Positions 14,037-22,936 of a stretch of DNA of 64,000 nt are shown in pieces. The DNA is taken from NCBI RefSeq assembly GCF_026113935.1, contig NZ_JAPEUL010000007.1:868001-932000 (forward strand), written 5' to 3'. Position 1 is the stretch's first letter, and each line of letters opens with the position of its first letter. Source of the DNA: Marinomonas rhodophyticola (lineage in GTDB: Bacteria; Pseudomonadota; Gammaproteobacteria; Pseudomonadales; Marinomonadaceae). Below the pieces are notes generated by a model. The model made no database searches, was not told the origin of the DNA, and saw only the letters and a list, made by a program, of their open reading frames with translations. Position numbers and translations under genes: made by a program.

Positions 14037-14867
14037 ATGTCACATTTACTGAGTAAAAACAGACTAAGCAAAAAACACCATGTTAATGGTGAAACACAAA
14101 CCCAGTTAGTGACGCCAGAAAGTGCCCATTGGCGTTATGTGGGATTTGAAGCGCACCAGCTTAAAGCTGGTGGGTCGGTTGTTATTCAAACCGGAACCGA
14201 TGAAGTATGCGCGGTGATTTTGTCTGGTAAAGTCAACGCGAGCACTCAAAAAGAAGCATGGGAAAATATTGGCGACCGCATGAGTGTGTTTGAACAGAAA
14301 GCCCCTTATTCTGTGTATTCCCCAGCACACGATGAAATTCGGATCGAAGCCATTACCGATGTGGAAGTGGCATTTTGTAAGGCGCCAGGTAAGGGCGGCT
14401 TTCAAGCTAAGTTGATCACGCCTGAGCAATGCCAATACGAAACGCGAGGCGTAGCCAGCAACACTCGTCATGTGTGCAATATCTTATTTGGCAACGAACC
14501 CGCTGACAGCTTGCTGGTGTGTGAAGTGATTACACCAAGTGGCGGCTGGTCGAGTTATCCACCTCATAAGCATGATACCGATGCGGCGCCTGCGGAAACA
14601 CAATTGGAAGAAACCTATTACCATAAGATTGATCCACCACAAGGCTTTGTCTTTCAACGAGTTTATACCGATGACAGAAGCATCGATGAAACCATGGCGG
14701 TGGAAAATGGTGATCTGGTCATGGTGCCAAAAGGCTATCATCCGGTTGGCGTACCCCATGGATATCAGTCCTATTATTTGAATGTCATGGCGGGGCCAAG
14801 TCGGAACTGGATTTTTCATAATGATCCGGATCATGCTTGGATTATTGAACGAGATAAAAAATTATAA
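14037..14867 (+). CDS. iolB: IolB, 5-deoxy-glucuronate isomerase
   Basis: A 276-residue bicupin of the IolB/KduI family, which isomerises 5-deoxy-D-glucuronate to 5-dehydro-2-deoxy-D-gluconate in myo-inositol catabolism. The metal-binding cupin motifs are SSYPPHKHDTD and a later ETYYHKIDPPQGFVFQRVY, with MVPKGYHPVGVPHGYQSYYL near the end. Length equals that of known IolB proteins. It is preceded by GAGG and lies 48 bases after the Gfo/Idh gene and 105 bases before iolG. Other iol genes (iolC, D, E) are not in this window. Confidence 0.92.
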   Translation: MSHLLSKNRLSKKHHVNGETQTQLVTPESAHWRYVGFEAHQLKAGGSVVIQTGTDEVCAVILSGKVNASTQKEAWENIGDRMSVFEQKAPYSVYSPAHDEIRIEAITDVEVAFCKAPGKGGFQAKLITPEQCQYETRGVASNTRHVCNILFGNEPADSLLVCEVITPSGGWSSYPPHKHDTDAAPAETQLEETYYHKIDPPQGFVFQRVYTDDRSIDETMAVENGDLVMVPKGYHPVGVPHGYQSYYLNVMAGPSRNWIFHNDPDHAWIIERDKKL

Positions 14868-14972
14868 ATGATTTTAATTTTTGGGCGACTACTGTGCTCG
14901 CCAATACTTTGTTAACAATATCTACAAGTCTAATAGTCGCCTTGTATAAAAAATAAACCTAAGGATAAAACT

Positions 14973-15971
14973 ATGCTTAATTTTGCGTTATTCGGTGCGG
15001 GTCGAATCGGAAAGATGCACGCTCAAAATATTCAGGCGTTTGCTCAATCTAACTTAAAATATGTCTTTGATGTCTATGCGCCGGCGGCAGAGTCCGTTGC
15101 GAAAGCCACTGGTGCCAAGGTGGCTGACAGTGTAGAAGTCGCTTTGGCTGATCCTGATGTGCATGCGGTATTGATTGCCACCAGTACGGATACCCATGTG
15201 GAGCTGATTATTAAAGCCGCCAAAGCGGGTAAAGCCATTTTATGTGAAAAGCCGATAGATCTAGACACGGCTACAGTAAACGCTTGTTTAGAACAAATTA
15301 AAGATTGTCACGTGCCTATTCAGATTGGTTTTAATCGACGTTACGATCCAAGCCATGCAGCTGTTGTCAAAGCCGCGCAAGATGGCAGTATTGGCAAGTT
15401 AGAGCAGATCATCATTACTAGTCGAGATCCGGGTATGGCGCCAGTAGAATACCTCAAATCGTCCGGTGGTATTTTCCGTGACATGATCATTCATGATTTT
15501 GATATGGCGCGTTTTGTCTTGGGTGAAGAGGTTGTGGAGCTGCAAGCGTTTGGCAGCGCCATGGTGGATGAAAAAATCACCGAGATTGGCGATGTGGATA
15601 GCGTGATGGTGATTATGAAAAGCCAATCTGGCCGCTTGATTCATATCAATGGTTCACGTCGCGCGATATATGGTTACGATCAACGGGTTGAAGCGTTTGG
15701 CTCAGAAGGCATGGTGATTTCTAATAACCAAACACCAACCTCGGTTACCCGCTACACTAAAGACACAACGCAAGTAAAAGATCCGCTTTATAACTTCTTT
15801 ATTGATCGTTATGTGGATGCTTATAATTTGCAACTCACGTCTTTCATTGAAAACGTCTTGGCGAAGAAACCTGTTTCTCCAAGTTTCGAAGATGGGCGTC
15901 GTGCACAAATACTTGCTGATGCAGCACAGAAATCTCTGGAAACAGGGCAGAAAGTGACCTTGAGCTGGTAA
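14973..15971 (+). CDS. iolG: IolG, inositol 2-dehydrogenase
   Basis: A 332-residue Gfo/Idh/MocA oxidoreductase that oxidises myo-inositol to 2-keto-myo-inositol, the first step of the pathway. The NAD motif is ALFGAGRIGKMHAQNI. The catalytic Lys is in CEKPIDLD. The substrate domain has GFNRRYDPSHAAVV and SSGGIFRDMIIHDFDMARF, with the conserved Asp and His, which are hallmarks of bacterial inositol dehydrogenases. RBS AAGGA precedes the ATG. A terminator follows at 15998. Confidence 0.9.
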   Translation: MLNFALFGAGRIGKMHAQNIQAFAQSNLKYVFDVYAPAAESVAKATGAKVADSVEVALADPDVHAVLIATSTDTHVELIIKAAKAGKAILCEKPIDLDTATVNACLEQIKDCHVPIQIGFNRRYDPSHAAVVKAAQDGSIGKLEQIIITSRDPGMAPVEYLKSSGGIFRDMIIHDFDMARFVLGEEVVELQAFGSAMVDEKITEIGDVDSVMVIMKSQSGRLIHINGSRRAIYGYDQRVEAFGSEGMVISNNQTPTSVTRYTKDTTQVKDPLYNFFIDRYVDAYNLQLTSFIENVLAKKPVSPSFEDGRRAQILADAAQKSLETGQKVTLSW

Positions 15972-15997
15972 TTTCTAAACCGTGATCATTAGAATGT

Positions 15998-16020
15998 AAA
16001 AGGGCGAATAGCCCTTTTTT
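15998..16020 (+). terminator. Rho-independent terminator of the iol genes
   Basis: AAAAGGGC, a 5-base loop, then GCCCTTTTTT. It lies between convergent iolG and the thioesterase gene and may serve both strands. Confidence 0.75.
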
Positions 16021-16050
16021 ATTGTCAGTTTTAACGTCATGTTGTTGAGT

Positions 16051-16464
16051 TTATTCAAATTCGGCAATAGACTGTTCGACTTTTTGTCTGAAGTCATCAG
16101 GAAAAGGAATGGCGGCTTTGGCGGCTTTGGAGAAGCATACATAGGTGACATCGGCTTCAACGACGGTGGTGTTCGTTTCTACATTGATGATGGTCTGTTG
16201 CATGGTGACGCTACGATTGCCGATTTTAGCGTAGCGGGTTTGTACTTCGAGCAGGTCTCCAAAATTCGCTTCGGATTTAAAGTTGATATTTATATTCACC
16301 ACAGGCCAGACCAGATCTTGCTGCATCCAGTCGTCTTTATCGAAAAACTCATCAAAAAACGCCCAACGGCCTTCTTCAATAAATTCTAAATACCGAGCGT
16401 TGTTGACGTGTTGGAACAGATCTAGGTGATAACCACGTACTTTGATTCTTATTTTATTGAGCAT
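16051..16464 (-). CDS. Acyl-CoA thioesterase, 4HBT / FadM-YbgC type
   Basis: A 137-residue single hotdog-fold protein. The motif DLFQHVNNARYLEFIEEGRW carries the catalytic Asp near the N-terminus and the conserved Asn/Glu helix typical of 4-hydroxybenzoyl-CoA thioesterase-like enzymes (YbgC, FadM). It probably hydrolyses acyl-CoA in the cytoplasm; chain-length preference cannot be read. It is a lone gene with no obvious operon partner. The start ATG at 16464 gives MLNKIRIKVRGYH, a standard N-terminus. Confidence 0.85.
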   Translation of the reverse strand: MLNKIRIKVRGYHLDLFQHVNNARYLEFIEEGRWAFFDEFFDKDDWMQQDLVWPVVNININFKSEANFGDLLEVQTRYAKIGNRSVTMQQTIINVETNTTVVEADVTYVCFSKAAKAAIPFPDDFRQKVEQSIAEFE

Positions 16465-16689
16465 GTTGTTTTTCCCACATAAAATTATCAGTCAAGAAGG
16501 TTACGATTCTTCAAAAGGGAAACAAATAACAAAATCGCTCGATTTTACTAACAGGGACTTTTATGAGTGGTGATGTATTTTGGCGTATGGTGTGATGAAG
16601 TGGCAGCGAAACCTTGTATTGATGATGTCTTAGGTATTGAATTGATCGTATAAGCGCAGGATGACATTACAAAAAAAGAGGAGCGTAAA

Positions 16690-17232
16690 ATGTTAAGAAA
16701 AGACAAAACGGGTTTGGTGGTGATCGATGCTCAAGGAAAGCTAGCGACGATCGTTCATGACAGTGAGGTGTTTATCGTCAATTTAGTGAAGCTGGTAAAA
16801 GCCGCCAAACTATTGGGTTTACCCATTTTGTGGCTGGAGCAAAACCCAGAAAAATTGGGCGCAACGGTGCCTGAGTTACGCGAAGCGTTGGATAGAGGTT
16901 GAAGTCCCATTGCTAAGTATTCCTTTAGTGCCTGTGGTGAACCTGCTTTTGTCGAGGCAGTGAAAAAAGCCAAGATGAATTCGTGGCTTATTACTGGTAT
17001 TGAAACGCATATTTGTGTGTATCAAACCGCGTTAGGCTTGCTGGATTTAGGTTATGACGTGGAGCTGGTCAGCGATTGCGTGTCATCTCGAACTAGAGAG
17101 AATAAAGACATGGCGCTTGCCAAATTAGCCCGCAAAGGCGCGGAAGTGACCAGCCTTGAAATGTGCTTGTTTGAACTGATTGGTGATTGTCGAGCGGATG
17201 AGTTTAGAGGGGCGCTTAGTCTAATTAAGTGA
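16690..17232 (+). pseudogene. Isochorismatase-like cysteine hydrolase with an in-frame TGA
   Basis: A YcaC/PncA-type hydrolase of 180 codons interrupted by TGA at 16900-16902 (codon 71). Unlike other breaks here, both halves are in the same frame, so this is a base substitution, not an indel. Before the stop come LVVIDAQGKLA (catalytic Asp) and ILWLEQNPEKLG. After it come AKYSFSACGEPAF and GIETHICVYQTALGLLDLGY with the nucleophile Cys. RBS GAGGAG precedes ATG 16690. The two parts would not make an active enzyme unless the stop is read through. The substrate is unknown. It is unrelated to EntB of the siderophore cluster. Confidence 0.8.
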
Positions 17233-17235
17233 TTG

Positions 17236-17262
17236 ACCCCTCCTGTAGGGTGGGGTTATTTT
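17236..17262 (+). terminator. Hairpin terminator after the isochorismatase-like gene
   Basis: ACCCCTCC and GGGTGGGGT around a short TGTA loop, followed by TATTTT, immediately after the TGA stop. Confidence 0.55.
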
Positions 17263-17351
17263 GTGTTTAATTTACCTTGATTGGTCTGCTTTGTGGTTTA
17301 ATCCAAAGATTCGTTTTCCTTGTAATTACCTTTTCCCTTTAGGCAGGCCGC

Positions 17352-17636
17352 ATGAACATAGATAAATCGAAAAAACGTATCGCAAAGAAAGTCAAAATGG
17401 GTTTTAAAGGTTATCCGCAACTTTCCATTGCTTATTTCGGTGACACAAAAGAGATCGCTACAGAAGTCGTGGTGACTTTTACTGCAGAAGAGGGCGCAGA
17501 GCCGCAAGCACAGCGTTTTGCAGGACAAAGTGATGTACGCGAAGACGAAGTGATTCAATCGGCCTTAGTGAAAATCATGGAACGCACCGATGCAAAAACG
17601 GTATTAGAAGTAGAAGGTGTTTCAATTAAGAGCTAA
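17352..17636 (+). CDS. Small conserved-looking protein of unknown function
   Basis: A 94-residue soluble protein that I cannot assign. The N-terminus is basic (MNIDKSKKRIAKKVKMGFKG), the body is acidic and reads as alternating strands (GYPQLSIAYFGDTKEIATEV and later KTVLEVEGVS). There is no signal peptide, membrane helix or cysteine. A good coding pattern and absence of overlap support a real gene. A MerR-type promoter for the next gene starts 38 bases after its stop. Confidence 0.65.
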   Translation: MNIDKSKKRIAKKVKMGFKGYPQLSIAYFGDTKEIATEVVVTFTAEEGAEPQAQRFAGQSDVREDEVIQSALVKIMERTDAKTVLEVEGVSIKS

Positions 17637-17673
17637 GACTCTTTTTATTTTTTAAATAATAGGCAGTAGATGC

Positions 17674-17705
17674 TTGACCTTGGAGTATGCTCCAAGGTCT
17701 ACACT
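17674..17705 (+). promoter_or_regulatory. MerR-family (ZntR/CadR-type) metal-responsive promoter
   Basis: A -35 TTGACC (17674-17679) and -10 TACACT (17700-17705) are separated by 20 bp, the over-long spacer typical of MerR-family promoters. The spacer holds a perfect 9-bp inverted repeat, ACCTTGGAG-TATG-CTCCAAGGT (17677-17698). It points at the metal ATPase, so Zn/Cd/Pb induction is expected. No merR-like regulator gene is in the window, so the regulator must be encoded elsewhere. Confidence 0.88.
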
Positions 17706-17820
17706 CTTGTTATAGACTCATAACAGGAGAGATTTATGCGTCACTCATCAGGTAAACATACAGAAAATTGCCAATCTCATTCTTCATGTCAGTGTCACCT
17801 TTCTAGTCAATCACAAGCTC

Positions 17821-20136
17821 ATGTTCATCGAGGCTCATTATCATCAAGAGACGAGCGGATCTTGTTGTACAGCGCCAAGTGACGTTTCCTCTTGTTGCGC
17901 AAGCGATGATAGTGGCTCAAAAGAAAATCAGTGTTGTTCTTCCAGTGAGGAAGACGACAGTTGCTCTGCCTCTACTAATACAAATGACGATGCCTCTGTA
18001 GCGCAAGAAGCCGGAAAGCAAATGTATAGTTGGCGTGTCAGCGGTATGGATTGCGCCAGTTGTGCGCGCTCTATTGAGAAAGCGGTTTCTTCCGTAGAAG
18101 GTGTAGTAAGTGCCAATGTGGTTTTCTCTACTGAAAAACTTCGAGTGTCGGTGAATGCTGATGTGTCAGACAAAATTCAAAACGCTGTAAAAGGCATTGG
18201 CTTTGACTTAGTTTCTTTGGGTGACAGTGCTGCCAAGCAGCAGAGCCAAAAGTCTACCCACTCTGAACAACAAATGACGTCATGGTTTTCTCGCCAAAAA
18301 TTAACCGAATACGGTCCGATCGTCGCTTTGGCTGTGCTGATGTTATTGAGCTGGGGGATAGCCCAGTTTAACTCTGTGTTTGGCGAAACGGCTTTTATTG
18401 TCACGACCTTGGTTGGCTTAGTCCCCATCATGAAAAAGTCATGGCGCATGATGCGCAGCGGTTCGCCTTTCGCCATTGAAACCCTAATGAGCGTGGCGGC
18501 AATCGGCGCGTTATTCATTGGTGCTACGGCAGAAGCGGCCATGGTGTTGTTGCTGTTTATGATTGGCGAGAGCTTGGAATCCTTTGCGGCGAATCGTGCG
18601 CGTAAAGGCGTGAGCGCTTTAATGGCTTTGTTGCCGGAGGAAGCGTTGATTATCAAAGATGGCGAGCGCCAAAAAATCGCTATTGTGGATTTACGTCCAG
18701 GTGATGAAATTGAAGTATCACCGGGTGAACGCTTGCCGGCGGATGCTGAGCTGTTGTCCGGTATGGCAAGCTTTGATGAAAGCGCTTTGACGGGGGAATC
18801 TGTTCCTGTTGAGCGTTCATCTGGTGAAAAAGTGCCAGCAGGGAGTCTGTTGGTCGATAAGGTGGTGCGGCTCAAGGTAGTGTCAAAGCCGGGTAAAAAC
18901 GCCATAGATCGAATTTTACAGCTTATTGAAGAAGCGGAAGAGCGCCGAGCACCACTTGAGCGCTTCTTAGATAAATTCAGTCGTATTTATACGCCCGTGA
19001 TCATGCTGATTTCTGTCTTGGTGATCTTGATTCCGCCTTTGGCTTTCGCTCAATCTTGGGATACGTGGATTTATCGCGGTTTGGCTTTGTTACTGATTGG
19101 CTGTCCTTGTGCCTTGGTGATTTCGACACCAGCAGCGATAACCTCTGGGTTGGCAGCGGCAACTCGTCGAGGCGCTTTGATTAAAGGGGGCTTGGCGTTA
19201 GAGCAGCTTGGTCGAATCAAAACCATCGCTTTCGATAAAACGGGTACGTTAACCGAAGGTAAGCCAAGCGTGACAGATGTGGTGACTTTTCATAACGTTA
19301 ATGTGAATGATGTATTGGCGGCAGCAGCGTCCGTTGAGATGGGATCGCACCATCCTTTGGCGAAAGCCATTGTGCATTACACCGAACAGCAAGGCGTTGC
19401 TTTCGTTCACGCTGATAATCGTAAAACCTTGGCGGGCGTTGGTGTGGAAGGGGATTTTGCGGAAAAGAAAATCAAGATCAGTTCCCCCAGTAAGCTGGAT
19501 CAGGCTTTAGACGATTCGATTCAACAGCAAGTGATGGGCCTTGAAGAAGAGGGCAAAACAGTCGTTATTGTACTGGAAGACGGTGAGCTAACGGGTTTGA
19601 TCGCATTACGAGACAGATTGCGTGATGATGCGAAGGCGGCATTGAAAGACTTGGCGGATCTGGGGATTAATGGCGTGATGCTAACGGGGGATAATCCCCG
19701 TGCCGCGGCGGCCATTGCCGCAGAGCTGAACATAGATTTTCGTGCGGGTTTATTACCAGAGGACAAGGTCACTGCAGTCACTGAGCTTAACCAACGACAA
19801 GCCACCGCCATGGTGGGCGATGGCATCAATGATGCGCCCGCGATGAAAGCGTCTACGATAGGTATTGCCATGGGGAGCGGTACAGACGTGGCGTTAGAAA
19901 CCGCCGATGCCGCCTTGACCCACAATCGTTTACAAGGCTTGGCTGAGATGATTCGTTTATCCCGCGCGACGAACGTGAATATTCGTCAAAATATTACCAT
20001 CGCCTTAGGCTTAAAAGCGGTGTTTTTAGTGACAACTTTGTTAGGTATAACGGGGTTGTGGTTGGCGGTGTTGGCGGATTCTGGTGCGACAGCATTGGTG
20101 ACAGCGAATGCTTTACGCTTGTTGAGAAAGCGCTGA
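17821..20136 (+). CDS. zntA: Zn/Cd/Pb-translocating P-type ATPase with a Cys/His-rich N-terminus
   Basis: A P1B-type ATPase (771 residues in this frame) that exports Zn2+, Cd2+ or Pb2+ across the inner membrane. One HMA domain has GMDCASCARSIEKAV. The transmembrane metal site is IGCPCALVIS, the phosphorylation site DKTGTLTEG, and the hinge GDGINDAPAM. Before the HMA lies a tail with three Cys-Cys pairs (GSCCTA, SSCCAS, NQCCSS). The best start is not 17821 but ATG 17736, which has CAGGAGA upstream and opens a His/Cys-rich stretch; that frame joins this one if one G at 17832-17833 is removed. The main body is intact. Expression is probably driven by the MerR-type promoter upstream. Confidence 0.93.
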   Translation: MFIEAHYHQETSGSCCTAPSDVSSCCASDDSGSKENQCCSSSEEDDSCSASTNTNDDASVAQEAGKQMYSWRVSGMDCASCARSIEKAVSSVEGVVSANVVFSTEKLRVSVNADVSDKIQNAVKGIGFDLVSLGDSAAKQQSQKSTHSEQQMTSWFSRQKLTEYGPIVALAVLMLLSWGIAQFNSVFGETAFIVTTLVGLVPIMKKSWRMMRSGSPFAIETLMSVAAIGALFIGATAEAAMVLLLFMIGESLESFAANRARKGVSALMALLPEEALIIKDGERQKIAIVDLRPGDEIEVSPGERLPADAELLSGMASFDESALTGESVPVERSSGEKVPAGSLLVDKVVRLKVVSKPGKNAIDRILQLIEEAEERRAPLERFLDKFSRIYTPVIMLISVLVILIPPLAFAQSWDTWIYRGLALLLIGCPCALVISTPAAITSGLAAATRRGALIKGGLALEQLGRIKTIAFDKTGTLTEGKPSVTDVVTFHNVNVNDVLAAAASVEMGSHHPLAKAIVHYTEQQGVAFVHADNRKTLAGVGVEGDFAEKKIKISSPSKLDQALDDSIQQQVMGLEEEGKTVVIVLEDGELTGLIALRDRLRDDAKAALKDLADLGINGVMLTGDNPRAAAAIAAELNIDFRAGLLPEDKVTAVTELNQRQATAMVGDGINDAPAMKASTIGIAMGSGTDVALETADAALTHNRLQGLAEMIRLSRATNVNIRQNITIALGLKAVFLVTTLLGITGLWLAVLADSGATALVTANALRLLRKR

Positions 20137-20477
20137 GTAAGGCGTGGTGGTAGTGCCCTAAATGAACCGCCAGTCATAATTATTTCATTTATGTTAATGA
20201 AATGGGTAAGAAAAGATTAATAAGCAGCATTGGCGATTTAGTTTTGCGTTGCAGGCTCATTTTTATAGAAAGTTGGTGATAGGATTTCGCACCTTGTGTT
20301 TGATGTTGGTCGTAGATAAGGCGATTTGTGCTGGTTTCAATGCATCACAATGCAGTCTTTTTCTGCGGTTAGCCTATATCAATGTCTGATGCTGGTGAAG
20401 TGCTTTCAGCCTGTCTTTTTGAAGACAGCCGGTACGTCCTATCATCCAACTATAAAATAATAGATGTTGTTTGCTTT
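20137..20477. other. Intergenic stretch upstream of the FucP-like gene
   Basis: 341 bases without a convincing gene. It holds a perfect 8-bp inverted repeat, ATTTCATT-tatgtt-AATGAAAT (20184-20205), not followed by a T run, and a second hairpin CTGTCTttttgaAGACAG near 20413-20430, shortly before the transporter start. Either could be an operator for the AraC-type regulator encoded downstream; this is a guess. The zntA gene has no clear terminator here. Confidence 0.4.
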
Positions 20478-21782
20478 ATGAAAAATCAAAATACAGCTCC
20501 TGAGAAATCCCTGTCTGCTCCGTTCGTTTATCCGAACATGAAAATTGCGTTTATCCTATTGATTACCTGTTTTGCTGCATGGGGTGTTGCGGCCAACATG
20601 ACCGATCCATTGGTAAAAGTGTTTAGCAAGATCTTCACCATGAGTACCTTTGAATCCGCTTTAGTGCAGTTTGCCTACTACGGCGCGTATTTTTGTTTAG
20701 CGATTCCAGCCGCGTTTATCAATGCGCGTTACTCCTATAAAGCAGGTGTATTGACAGGGTTAGGTTTGGCTATTTTAGGTGCCTTGGCGTTTTATCCTGC
20801 CAGCGTGTCGATGACCTATGGTTTCTTTTTGGCGGCCTTATTTATTTTGGCGGCAGGCTTGTCTATTTTAGAAACCTCGGCGAACCCTTTTGTGATGACC
20901 ATGGGGCCAGAAGGCAGCGCAGCACGTCGTTTGAACTTGGCTCAGGCGTTTAACCCTGTTGGTACTAATATCGGTGTCTTTCTTGCGGCGACCTTGATTC
21001 TTCCTAATCTAAACACAGCGTCCGCTGAAGAAAGAGCCAGCATGGCACCAGAAATGCTGTTGAGCATTCGCGCAGATGAATTAAACAGCGTGATGACACC
21101 TTATGTTGGTATGGCGTTCGTGTTGATGATTATCTGGGTACTTATCTATTTCATGCGTATCCCTAAATCAGAGAACAAGGTCAATGTTGACGAGGTTCAG
21201 ACGATTGATTTCATGGCGACTTTAGGTCGGTTGCTGGCAAGAAAGCAATACCGCTGGGGTGTCGTGGCGCAGTTTTTTAATGTGGCCGCGCAAACCTGTA
21301 CTTGGACTTTTACGATTCAATACGTGCAAGAAACACTGGGCGGTACGGAAGCCAGTGCGTCTGATTACCTACAGTACAGTTTGATTATTTTCTTGATATC
21401 GCGTTTTGTGATGACCTGGTTGATGGGCTTTTTCCGTCCCGCTGTGTTGTTGAGCATTTTGGCGCTATTGGGTACGGCTTTGTGTTTGTACGCTGTGATG
21501 GTGCCAGACATTTCAGGTGTTTGGGCAATTGTGTCTATTTCGGCTTGTTTGTCTTTGATGTTCCCAACTATTTACAGTATCGCATTGGATGGTCTTGGTA
21601 GTGATACTAAGTTTGGTTCAGCTGGTTTAGTCATGGCGATCCTAGGTGGTGCGGTGATGCCACTAGTCCAAGGTGCAACCATTGATGAGTTCGGTGCGAT
21701 TATTTCTTATGTTGTGCCTGCAGTCTGTTTCTTAGTGGTGGCAGCGTACGGCATGTTCTCAGTGAAAAATACCACGGTTTAA
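20478..21782 (+). CDS. fucP: FucP-like sugar:proton symporter (MFS, FHS family)
   Basis: An inner-membrane transporter of about 434 residues with about 12 helices, resembling L-fucose permease. Family features are CFAAWGVAANMTDPLVKVF in the first helix, FAYYGAYFCLAIPAA, the ILETSANPFV motif and GPEGSAARRLNLAQAFNP after helix 4. The frame is open from 20382, but ATG 20478 (MKNQNTAPEKS) is the plausible start because the upstream part reads as non-coding. The actual sugar is unknown; the neighbouring AraC regulator, GPH symporter and GH3 glycosidase suggest a common oligosaccharide-use locus. A terminator follows. Confidence 0.88.
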   Translation: MKNQNTAPEKSLSAPFVYPNMKIAFILLITCFAAWGVAANMTDPLVKVFSKIFTMSTFESALVQFAYYGAYFCLAIPAAFINARYSYKAGVLTGLGLAILGALAFYPASVSMTYGFFLAALFILAAGLSILETSANPFVMTMGPEGSAARRLNLAQAFNPVGTNIGVFLAATLILPNLNTASAEERASMAPEMLLSIRADELNSVMTPYVGMAFVLMIIWVLIYFMRIPKSENKVNVDEVQTIDFMATLGRLLARKQYRWGVVAQFFNVAAQTCTWTFTIQYVQETLGGTEASASDYLQYSLIIFLISRFVMTWLMGFFRPAVLLSILALLGTALCLYAVMVPDISGVWAIVSISACLSLMFPTIYSIALDGLGSDTKFGSAGLVMAILGGAVMPLVQGATIDEFGAIISYVVPAVCFLVVAAYGMFSVKNTTV

Positions 21783-21806
21783 TCACTGATAAAAATATCT
21801 ATAAAG

Positions 21807-21833
21807 AGCCTCGCTAATGCGGGGCTTTTTTTT
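21807..21833 (+). terminator. Rho-independent terminator after the FucP-like gene
   Basis: AGCCTCGC, TAAT loop, GCGGGGCT (8 bp with one mismatch or wobble), then eight T. Confidence 0.85.
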
Positions 21834-21896
21834 GCCTGTGACTTTGTGCCTTAACTTCCTTATCATCCGTTAAGCTGTTGAGGGAGTAGGTTTGTT

Positions 21897-22796
21897 ATGT
21901 ATTTGTCGAACAGAGCGGAAATATTAGAAGAAGAAAGCCGAGTATTTGCCCATTCTGTGACGCAGTGCGAGTTGCATCATCACGATGCACATGAGTGTTT
22001 GTGGGTAGTGAAAGGCCGTATTCGCGTGCAAGTCATGGATGAGATATTTGCTTTACAGGAAGGCGATGTTTTATTTATCAATAAAGCACTGCCTCACGCC
22101 ACGCAATCTACCGAAGAAGATAATTTGGTGCTCTGCCTGCAACATCATTTTGTTGGCGTGGCTTTGGATAGTCGGCCGGTGAAGGCATGGAGTTTGGTTC
22201 AGCAAAATATGTTTCCAAAGATTAAGCAGCTGATGGCGCATCTTTGGTGGGAGCAGCACTATAAAACAGATTATTGGCAACAGGCGCAAACGAGCTTACT
22301 TGCTCAGCTTGGTTTGCTGTTTTCTCGTTATTTTCCTGTAACGAGTGTCAATAAAATAGACTCTATGGAATCCACTTTATTAATCAATGATTTGTTACGT
22401 CAGATTACTTTGCGCTATCAAGAGCACATTTCTCTGTCTTTACTTGCCGAAGAGCGAGGTCTGTCGGAAGCCTATTTAAGTCGCTATTTTAAAGCCAAAG
22501 TAGGCGAAACATTTTTGCGTTATCTGACACTTTATCGGTTAGAAAAGAGCTTGTCAGATCTTGCTCAAAAACCGAAAAAAACCATTTCAGATATCGCTTT
22601 AGATCATGGTTTCCCATCTGTTAAAGCCTTTAATATGGCGTTTCGTCGAGAATATGATTGTACGCCAACCGCGTTTCGACTTAAGCGCGAATCGGTGAAT
22701 TTAGTGGATATTGGTCAAGCCTATGCGGGGGTCGATGTCGTGCTTTTGAAACAGCGAATAATGCCGTGGTTGGATAAGCAATTCTTGTATCTTTAG
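21897..22796 (+). CDS. AraC-family transcriptional regulator
   Basis: A 299-residue regulator. The N-terminal cupin sensor (about residues 15-110) has LHHHDAHECLWVVKGRIRV, and the C-terminal double helix-turn-helix (about 185-275) has ISLSLLAEERGLSEAYLSRY and SDIALDHGFPSVKAFNMAFR. It probably binds a sugar ligand and controls the neighbouring transporter and glycosidase genes. It is encoded between the FucP terminator and the GPH symporter gene (140 bases apart). Confidence 0.9.
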   Translation: MYLSNRAEILEEESRVFAHSVTQCELHHHDAHECLWVVKGRIRVQVMDEIFALQEGDVLFINKALPHATQSTEEDNLVLCLQHHFVGVALDSRPVKAWSLVQQNMFPKIKQLMAHLWWEQHYKTDYWQQAQTSLLAQLGLLFSRYFPVTSVNKIDSMESTLLINDLLRQITLRYQEHISLSLLAEERGLSEAYLSRYFKAKVGETFLRYLTLYRLEKSLSDLAQKPKKTISDIALDHGFPSVKAFNMAFRREYDCTPTAFRLKRESVNLVDIGQAYAGVDVVLLKQRIMPWLDKQFLYL

Positions 22797-22936
22797 CGGT
22801 CTCTTTTAAAGACTGCTAGTTTGAGAGGACTGGTAAGGTCAAAAAACGGCTAACGAGTAGGTCAAAAATCGGATAGCACCTTTAAGATTAATTCCCATAA
22901 TGAAACCAAACAATAAATACAAAAAAAGGATTCGTT

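Noticed and set aside
16560-16650. Short peptide-coding stretch between the thioesterase and the isochorismatase-like gene
   Set aside because: A reading frame of about 28 residues (CDEVAAKPCIDDVLGIELIV) has no ribosome site and no recognised relative; it may be a gene remnant but cannot be supported.
16900-16902. Selenocysteine at the TGA in the isochorismatase-like gene
   Set aside because: The catalytic Cys is elsewhere (ETHICVYQ), the TGA position is not a redox site and no SECIS-like hairpin was seen right after it.
20137-20477. Riboswitch or attenuator before the FucP-like gene
   Set aside because: Two hairpins are present but no conserved riboswitch core or terminator/antiterminator pair could be seen.
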